A stretch of DNA of 64,000 nucleotides from Chryseobacterium sp. SORGH_AS_0447. Its GTDB lineage: Bacteria; Bacteroidota; Bacteroidia; Flavobacteriales; Weeksellaceae. The position numbers were made by a program, and so were the translations under genes. Below the pieces are notes generated by a model, which saw only the letters and a program-made list of their open reading frames with translations, was not told the DNA's origin and did not search any database. The stretch is from NCBI RefSeq assembly GCF_030818695.1, contig NZ_JAUTAR010000001.1, forward strand, positions 1,482,501 to 1,546,500, given 5' to 3'. Positions within the stretch are counted from its first letter, which is position 1, and each line of letters starts with the position of its first letter. Positions 58,608-64,000 of this stretch are shown one piece after another.

Positions 58608-59218
58608 TGCAGTAAAAATTCAAATTTGATTCATAAACAAAACCCTTACTGCTACGAGATATGCCAAACAAATAGATAACAAAGTAGAATTTATATGGAT
58701 ATGGAAAATAGTAAGATCGGTAATTAATGATCTATAACAAAATTTAATTCAAATTCAGTAGAAATACGTAATTCCGGTACATCCGGAATGTCTAATTTTA
58801 TCGTGAAATAATTGCTAACATATAAAGTTATAAAATGAATAAAAAATTAAGATAATAAATTATTAATTAATTTTTTTTAATAAATAGTAATTATGTCAAT
58901 AATAAAATTAAATTTGTAAGGAAATGTAGTAACTGCCAAACACTTACTATAATATATAAAAACTAACAATTAACTAAAACAATCATGATTATCATTTTAA
59001 ACTCATTTTCTTATAATTTTGTCTTCACTTTTTTGTGACTTATTTAGTTCCGAATGTCTATTGATAGCTTTTGCATCCGGATCTAAACCGTATGCTTTGT
59101 ATCAAAAAATCACCGATTAAAATCTTAGAATTTATTCATTTTGAAATCTGTTTTTAATCTCTTTTTTTCTTGAATAAGTTAAACTCAAATAAATTTTTCA
59201 TTTTAAAAACCAATAATT

Positions 59219-59758
59219 ATGGACGGAACAATTGGAGAAATCCGACTCTTTGCCGCAAACTTTGCTCCCAGAAACTGGCAGTATTGCAATGGTGCTTTGT
59301 TGGCCATCAGGTCAAATACGGCTTTATTTTCACTTTTAGGAACTACTTATGGTGGAGATGGTGTAACGACCTTCGGTCTGCCAAACCTTGCCGGCAGATC
59401 TGCTGTAGGGGTAGGACAGGGCCCGGGCCTATCTTATTATTCTCTCGGAGAAATGACGGGAACAAATTCTGTAACGCTTACGATGGCCAATTTACCAACC
59501 CATACGCACAGCTTATCAGGAAATGTTGTAATTCCTGCTTATTCGGATGAGGGAGATTCTGGAACTCCTGCAAACAACGTTCTGGCATCAAAGGCGTCAA
59601 TGTATAGTACCCAAAATTCAGATTCTACAACAAAACCGATTCCGTTATCATTGCAGATCGGTGTGTCGGGAGGAAATAATGCACTCACGTTTGTTCAGCC
59701 TTCGCTTGGTATGAATTATATAATTTGTCTCTATGGGGCCTTTCCTCCGAGAGGATAG
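59219..59758 (+). CDS. Phage tail-collar-domain (MdpB-like) protein 1
   Basis: 179 residues, no signal peptide. Collar-domain motifs at the N-terminus: EIRLFAANFAPRNWQYCNGA, LLGTTYGGDGVTTFGLPNLA with GRSAVGVGQGPG. C-terminal part AYSDEGDSGTPANNVLAS and MNYIICLYGAFPPRG at the end. Found in tail fibre/collar proteins of phages and in bacterial microcystin-dependent proteins. First of three paralogues. Function in this host unknown. Confidence 0.88.
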   Translation: MDGTIGEIRLFAANFAPRNWQYCNGALLAIRSNTALFSLLGTTYGGDGVTTFGLPNLAGRSAVGVGQGPGLSYYSLGEMTGTNSVTLTMANLPTHTHSLSGNVVIPAYSDEGDSGTPANNVLASKASMYSTQNSDSTTKPIPLSLQIGVSGGNNALTFVQPSLGMNYIICLYGAFPPRG

Positions 59759-59802
59759 TTGCTGCAATTTAAATAACATTAATAACAATTAAAGATATCA
59801 TT

Positions 59803-60342
59803 ATGGAAGGTTATATAGGAGAAATACGTTTATTTGGTGGAAATTTTGCTCCTCTTGGATGGGCTTTCTGCGACGGAACGCCTTACAGTATAGCACAATA
59901 TACGGCCGCATTCTCAATCGTAGGAACTACTTATGGCGGTAACGGACAAACTACCTTTGCTGTTCCGGATCTTCGTGGCAGGATCGCTGTAGGAACAGGC
60001 CAGGGCGCAGGTCTTACGGCCATAGATTTAGGAGAAACAGGCGGAACTGAAACGGTTACCATGACTTCAGCACAAATGCCTGCGCACAGCCATACTGCTG
60101 CTGCAACAATTGCATTTCCAAGCTTCTCGGATGAAGGCAATACAGGATCTCCAGCAGGTAATGTGCTTGCAGGTTCAGCCACAGCTTATTCTACTCAGGC
60201 ACCGGATACTTTTATTGCACCGGCAACTACAACAGGTTCTATATCTGCCGTGGGAAGCAATATCCCTTTTAATATTATACAGCCTGTATTGGCTACTAAC
60301 TACATTATTTGTCTTGAAGGTATTTATCCGTCAAGAGGTTAA
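59803..60342 (+). CDS. Phage tail-collar-domain (MdpB-like) protein 2
   Basis: 179 residues. Same layout as its neighbours: EIRLFGGNFAPLGWAFCDGT, TTYGGNGQTTFAVPDLRGR, and FSDEGNTGSPAGNVLAGSAT, NYIICLEGIYPSRG. It is 44 bases after copy 1. Shared segments show tandem duplication with divergence, strongest in the N-terminal collar domain and in the SDEG-TGSPA segment. Confidence 0.88.
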   Translation: MEGYIGEIRLFGGNFAPLGWAFCDGTPYSIAQYTAAFSIVGTTYGGNGQTTFAVPDLRGRIAVGTGQGAGLTAIDLGETGGTETVTMTSAQMPAHSHTAAATIAFPSFSDEGNTGSPAGNVLAGSATAYSTQAPDTFIAPATTTGSISAVGSNIPFNIIQPVLATNYIICLEGIYPSRG

Positions 60343-60370
60343 TTCATTAAATTATTAAAAAACAATTATT

Positions 60371-60913
60371 ATGGAAGGAACCATGTCAGAAATAAGAATG
60401 TTTGCCGGAAATTTTGCTCCTCAATATTGGGCATTTTGTCAGGGGCAAACAGTAGCAATCAATACAAATCAGGCTCTTTTTGCACTTTTAGGCACAATGT
60501 ACGGAGGTAATGGGACGACAAATTTTATGTTGCCGAATTTTGCGGGAAGAACGGCTATGGGAACCGGAACCGGAGTAGGAACCAAAGTGTTTTCATTAGG
60601 GATGATGGTCGGAACTGAAACGGTGACGTGCGACGTACAGCACATGCCAGCGCATGTACATACTGCCGGATCCGAAACTGTTTCTATAAAAACATTTTCA
60701 GATGAAGGAAATACAGGGTCTCCGGCAGGCAACACATTGGCTTCATTGCAGGGCTTGTATTCTAGTGAACAGCCGGATAGCAGCATGAAGGGCATATCCA
60801 ATGCATTCGCTTTAAGCGTTTCAGGAGGCAATCAGCCAATAAGCATTCGCCAGCCGTATTTGGGGATTAATTACATTATCTGTATGTACGGAATTTTCCC
60901 TTCAAGATCTTAA
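60371..60913 (+). CDS. Phage tail-collar-domain (MdpB-like) protein 3
   Basis: 180 residues. EIRMFAGNFAPQYWAFCQGQ, GTMYGGNGTTNFMLPNFAGR, FSDEGNTGSPAGNTLASLQG and NYIICMYGIFPSRS. 28 bases after copy 2. The three together form one transcription unit. No phage structural gene, integrase, or tail sheath is nearby. Confidence 0.88.
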   Translation: MEGTMSEIRMFAGNFAPQYWAFCQGQTVAINTNQALFALLGTMYGGNGTTNFMLPNFAGRTAMGTGTGVGTKVFSLGMMVGTETVTCDVQHMPAHVHTAGSETVSIKTFSDEGNTGSPAGNTLASLQGLYSSEQPDSSMKGISNAFALSVSGGNQPISIRQPYLGINYIICMYGIFPSRS

Positions 60914-60934
60914 AATTACGATTTACTTACTCAA

Positions 60935-60961
60935 TCTCCGGCAAAATTGCTTTGCCGGAGA
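60935..60961 (+). terminator. Hairpin after the tail-collar genes
   Basis: Perfect 11-bp stem TCTCCGGCAAA/TTTGCCGGAGA with 5-base loop ATTGC, 13 bases before the next gene. The tail is CTTTATC, only weakly T-rich, so it may partly terminate transcription and lower expression of the downstream genes. Confidence 0.65.
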
Positions 60962-60974
60962 CTTTATCAATCAT

Positions 60975-62096
60975 ATGAAAATAGCTTTACTTTTACCACG
61001 CTCCGTTATTTATCCGTCTATCTCATTCGATATTATGGACGGTTTCAAACAATCCCTCAAAAATATGGGCCTGGAAGGATACCATGAAATCGTTTCGGCA
61101 GGAATAGGGGTCGCTGCAAAAAATGAGGAAATTTATGATCACTGCGAACAATTTTTGTTGGCCGGAACCGATGTTATCATAGGATATATGAATCCTCTTT
61201 CAGCAGAGTTCGTACATCCTCTGTTTGAAGCTTCGGGAAAGACCCTGATTGTTCTGGACAGTGGCTATCAGTTCCCTAGATTCAGCGAAAAGCTCTCCAA
61301 TGCATGGTTTATCTCTCTGCAGGGCGGTCTATGTACCCGTATGATTACAAAGAAAGCCATCGAAGACGGATTCAGGAATTTTGCATTCACCTGCTCTTTT
61401 TATGATGCCGGATACCGTCCTTCCTATGTGTATGCCGCTGCAACTGAAGAAAAAGGAGGATCAATAGTATTTAATCATATTACTTCCTTAAAACGTTCGG
61501 AATTTACACTGAAACCTCTTACAGAATTTCTTGAGAAAGAACCTGAAACTGCTGTACTCGCAACTTTTTGCGGAGATATGGCGGAAGATTTTTTTGCAGG
61601 AAGCAGCGATATGGCCGGTTACTGTAAAGTGTATGGTACAGGTTTCACTTCTGATGAGACATGGCTGAAAAAAATACCATATCCAGGATATGAATGGAGT
61701 GCGGCAGTAGCCTGGTCCAGAAATTTGAAGACCCCTGAAAACGAAGCTTTTGTAACTGTAATGGACGGCATCAAATACGGGAAAGCTAATCTTTTTTCTG
61801 TATTGGGATGGGAAGCTGCACAGTTTATAGGACTGGAAAACACAACGTTTGGCGGTATGACCATCAATTCGCCACGCGGAAAAGTATATATGAATCCTGA
61901 CAGTGGATTTTCGGAGGCTGAAGTTTATTATACCATCGTTTCAAAAGATGAGAATACAGGAAACTGTCTTTTAAAAGATCTTCATGCAGCTTCCGGTACA
62001 AAAGCGGAACGCGAAGGACTGGAAAAGAATATCGAATATATACGAACCGTAGAAGCCAACACCTGGCTTAATGCGTATGCCTGCTTGGAATCATGA
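60975..62096 (+). CDS. Periplasmic-binding-protein-fold protein without signal peptide
   Basis: 373 residues. Type I binding-protein fold (LivK/Peripla_BP_6-like): MKIALLLPRSVIYPSISFDI, IIGYMNPLSAEFVHPLF, FTCSFYDAGYRPSYVYAA, GTGFTSDETWLKKI, SVLGWEAAQF. It has no signal peptide or lipobox, so it should be cytoplasmic, unlike transporter components. The stop overlaps the formyltransferase start by 4 bases (ATGA). Possibly a sensor or substrate carrier for it. Ligand unknown. Confidence 0.75.
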   Translation: MKIALLLPRSVIYPSISFDIMDGFKQSLKNMGLEGYHEIVSAGIGVAAKNEEIYDHCEQFLLAGTDVIIGYMNPLSAEFVHPLFEASGKTLIVLDSGYQFPRFSEKLSNAWFISLQGGLCTRMITKKAIEDGFRNFAFTCSFYDAGYRPSYVYAAATEEKGGSIVFNHITSLKRSEFTLKPLTEFLEKEPETAVLATFCGDMAEDFFAGSSDMAGYCKVYGTGFTSDETWLKKIPYPGYEWSAAVAWSRNLKTPENEAFVTVMDGIKYGKANLFSVLGWEAAQFIGLENTTFGGMTINSPRGKVYMNPDSGFSEAEVYYTIVSKDENTGNCLLKDLHAASGTKAEREGLEKNIEYIRTVEANTWLNAYACLES

Positions 62097-63031
62097 CGAA
62101 TTCATTTAAAATAGCAGTTTTATGTAATAATCGGATGGCGTTTCCGGCTTTGCAGTGCTTACAGGCGGCAGGCCGACTTTGTGCTTTAGGAGTACCTGAT
62201 AATAATGTGGAAATAATTGAATTTTGTTCCATGCTTGCAAAACAGTACGCAATACCTCTGTTTATCATAACCAAAAAAAATAGCTCCGATCAGATCAAGC
62301 AAATAATCAATATTTCTGGTGCCGATGCCGTTTTCACCATGACTTTTCCTTGGAAAATTTCTGCTGAAATTATTGATCTGTATCCCGGTAAATTCTACAA
62401 TTTCCACTATGGGTTTTTGCCTGAAATGCGGGGTGCGGATCCTGTTTTTGAAACCATCAGAAGCCGTGCCGGACAATCGGGGATTACCGTTCATGCCATC
62501 GATCAATACATTGATAAAGGAAATATTATCCTTAAGAAAAAGATTCCGGTTACTGCCGACATGACGCATGGCGCGCTTTGCACTCACTTGTCATGGTTAG
62601 GGGCTGATCTTCTGAATGAACTTTTAAACCTTTTACAAAGTCATTTTAAAGGAACAAAACAGGACGAAAGCCAGGCGCAATATTACCCAAAACCTGGTGC
62701 TTCCGATGTCTGTATTTCTTGGGAAAAGCAAGATGCGGAGGACATCGAAGCATTGACAAGAGCTTGTAACCCGTGGAATAAAGGAGCCTACACGCAATGG
62801 AAGGGCTGGAACATACGGGTAGTGGAAGCTACTGCCGTTCAGAATGTAAATGATCATACGGGATTTCCCGGAACCATTCTAACTCTGGATAAGGAAAACG
62901 GATTAATTGTAAAATGTACTCATAACTCATACCTAAGATTAGATATTGTTTATACTGAAGAAGGCTTTATGAGCGGATATAAATTATCCGCTTTCGGGCT
63001 GAAAAAGGGCGGACAATTTCTGAATTTATAA
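62093..63031 (+). CDS. Formyltransferase (Fmt-like, two domains)
   Basis: 312 residues. N-terminal Formyl_trans_N with the active-site triad visible as Asn and His in YNFHYGFLPEMRG and Asp in HAIDQYIDKGNI. C-terminal Formyl_trans_C-like part (SDVCISWEKQDAEDIEALTR, WKGWNIRVVEA). Uses 10-formyltetrahydrofolate. The housekeeping Met-tRNA formyltransferase is expected elsewhere; this divergent one likely formylates another amine such as an amino sugar or small peptide. Operon with the binding-protein-fold gene. Confidence 0.82.
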   Translation: MTNSFKIAVLCNNRMAFPALQCLQAAGRLCALGVPDNNVEIIEFCSMLAKQYAIPLFIITKKNSSDQIKQIINISGADAVFTMTFPWKISAEIIDLYPGKFYNFHYGFLPEMRGADPVFETIRSRAGQSGITVHAIDQYIDKGNIILKKKIPVTADMTHGALCTHLSWLGADLLNELLNLLQSHFKGTKQDESQAQYYPKPGASDVCISWEKQDAEDIEALTRACNPWNKGAYTQWKGWNIRVVEATAVQNVNDHTGFPGTILTLDKENGLIVKCTHNSYLRLDIVYTEEGFMSGYKLSAFGLKKGGQFLNL

Positions 63032-63048
63032 CTTAAATATATTAACAA

Positions 63049-64000
63049 TGAAAAATTTTTATTCTACAATCAGAACGCTGGCGAAAACAGTCGTCATAGC
63101 AGGAGCGTCGTTACTGGGATATGCCCAGGCGCAGACGACGCTTTCTCCAGGAGGAATAGCATTTACCTCTTATGATTCGAGTTCTACTTCGGTAGATGTG
63201 TTCTCATTTGTATTGCTTGCTCCTATTTCAAGCGGCACACAAATAAGCTTTACCGACAGAGGATATCAGGGAGGAAGTGCATGGCAGACAGCCGGATCTA
63301 CTGAGTCTGCAGTTACATGGACCAGTGGTACCGCATTGCCGGCCGGTACTGAAGTTTATATTTCAGCGTTGTCGGCCTCTGTTTATAACCCTTCAACAGG
63401 CACATCTTTTTCCAATGGTACCGTAGCGCTTACCGACGGGACATCCTCCAACGGATTGGTTTTATCATCTGTTGGTGACCAGATCATTGCATTTCAGGGA
63501 GGAAATGGAAGTGTAACAGGAGCTAATGTGACCTGCATTGCCGGTATCAATTATTTCTATACAGCAGGATCTACAATAGCTGCATGGAATAGTGATGCGG
63601 TTGGAAGCCCTAACGCATCGTTAATGCCACCGGGGCTTACGGGAGGAACAAATGCATTCTATACAGGACCGGTATCGGGTGTCACAGTGGCCAGATCAGG
63701 AAAGTTTAATTGTACAGGAGTGCCAACCTCAACTGTTGCCAATATAAGAACAGCGGTTATGAATGTTGCCAATTGGACACTTAGTACTGCTGCGGGATCG
63801 CAATATTCTGGATGTACTTTTCTTGCGAGCAGTCCGGTCATTACGGCTAACCCTGCCAACCGGACGATCTGTGCTGGAGGTACCACTACATTTACAGTCA
63901 GTGCTTCCGGAGCAAGTTCTTACCAATGGTATCAGAATTCAGGTAGCGGATTTATTGCTTTAACCAATACCGCTCCTTACTCAGGAGTGACAACCAGTAC
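63049..64000 (+). CDS. Large secreted protein with Ig-like domains, cut off by the window end
   Basis: Frame open from 63049 to the end, at least 317 residues. Signal peptide (MKNFYSTIRTLAKTVVIAGA, ending AQAQ). N-terminal region ~25-260 starts GGIAFTSYDSSSTSVDVFSF and ISFTDRGYQGG. At the right end an Ig-like repeat begins (TANPANRTICAGGTTTFTVS, ASSYQWYQNSGS) of the type common in T9SS surface proteins. A sorting tail is expected beyond the window. It starts 17 bases after the formyltransferase gene. Confidence 0.82.

Noticed and set aside
59170..59550. 126-residue frame over the first collar gene
   Set aside because: Shadow of the collar gene in another frame.
59219..63031. Prophage or tailocin
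   Set aside because: Only collar-type genes are present; no sheath, tube, baseplate, lysis, integrase or terminase gene within the window.

Overview
The window is a chromosomal segment of a Bacteroidota bacterium of the class Flavobacteriia, most like Chryseobacterium or a close relative in the Weeksellaceae. The clues are a fused LpxC-FabZ, type IX secretion (T9SS) sorting domains, -7 boxes of the Bacteroidota form TAnnTTTG, SusC-less carboxypeptidase-like/beta-barrel outer-membrane proteins, a GH92 mannosidase, and a GG-leader peptide of the kind common in Chryseobacterium. No rRNA, tRNA or CRISPR array was recognised.

Region by region. 1-6.1 kb: lipid A and envelope operon (lpxD end, lpxC/fabZ, lpxA, a small secreted protein, efp, a second LpxD-like acyltransferase, sucD, an outer-membrane barrel). 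6.2-9.0 kb: a NatAB-like ABC exporter and a small protein that is little more than a T9SS tail; then hemB. 10-15.2 kb: a GG-leader peptide, an unrecognised 242-residue protein, an LptB ATPase with an unusual C-terminal extension, an MsbA-like exporter and a WYL regulator. 15.5-25.3 kb: housekeeping genes (DinB-like, cobalamin adenosyltransferase, thiamine pyrophosphokinase, a lipoprotein phosphatase, arginine decarboxylase and agmatinase, a HAD phosphatase, a hydrolase/membrane protein/DUF2089 regulator set) and an Ada-type AraC-methyltransferase. 25.4-27.5 kb: an intact 1413-bp IS4-family element with a 10-bp target duplication sits between ada and alkB. 28-43.5 kb: CocE-type hydrolase, two small secreted proteins, two tandem 900-residue outer-membrane paralogues, two BON proteins, a dicarboxylate symporter, a phytanoyl-CoA dioxygenase-like protein, an array of hairpin repeats and a GH92 enzyme. 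43.6-56.2 kb: Fe-S assembly pair (Mrp, Nfu), an SDR/TetR pair with matching operators, an orphan response regulator, a sirtuin, a large choice-of-anchor T9SS protein, a short-chain NAD-binding protein with a 51-residue membrane ORF, and ppx/ppk1. 56.6-58.6 kb: dnaK, broken by a frameshift. 59.2-64 kb: three tandem phage-tail-collar (MdpB-like) proteins, a cytoplasmic periplasmic-binding-protein-fold protein, a formyltransferase, and the start of a secreted Ig-like-domain protein.

The most interesting parts are the tail-collar/formyltransferase cluster at the right end, the LptB fusion to an Imm22-like domain, the broken dnaK, the IS4 element that landed inside a dispersed palindromic repeat and separates two alkylation-repair genes, and a hairpin-repeat array that shows compensatory base changes between copies. 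The TetR operator pair is a clean regulatory prediction. Most of the rest is ordinary flavobacterial core genome.
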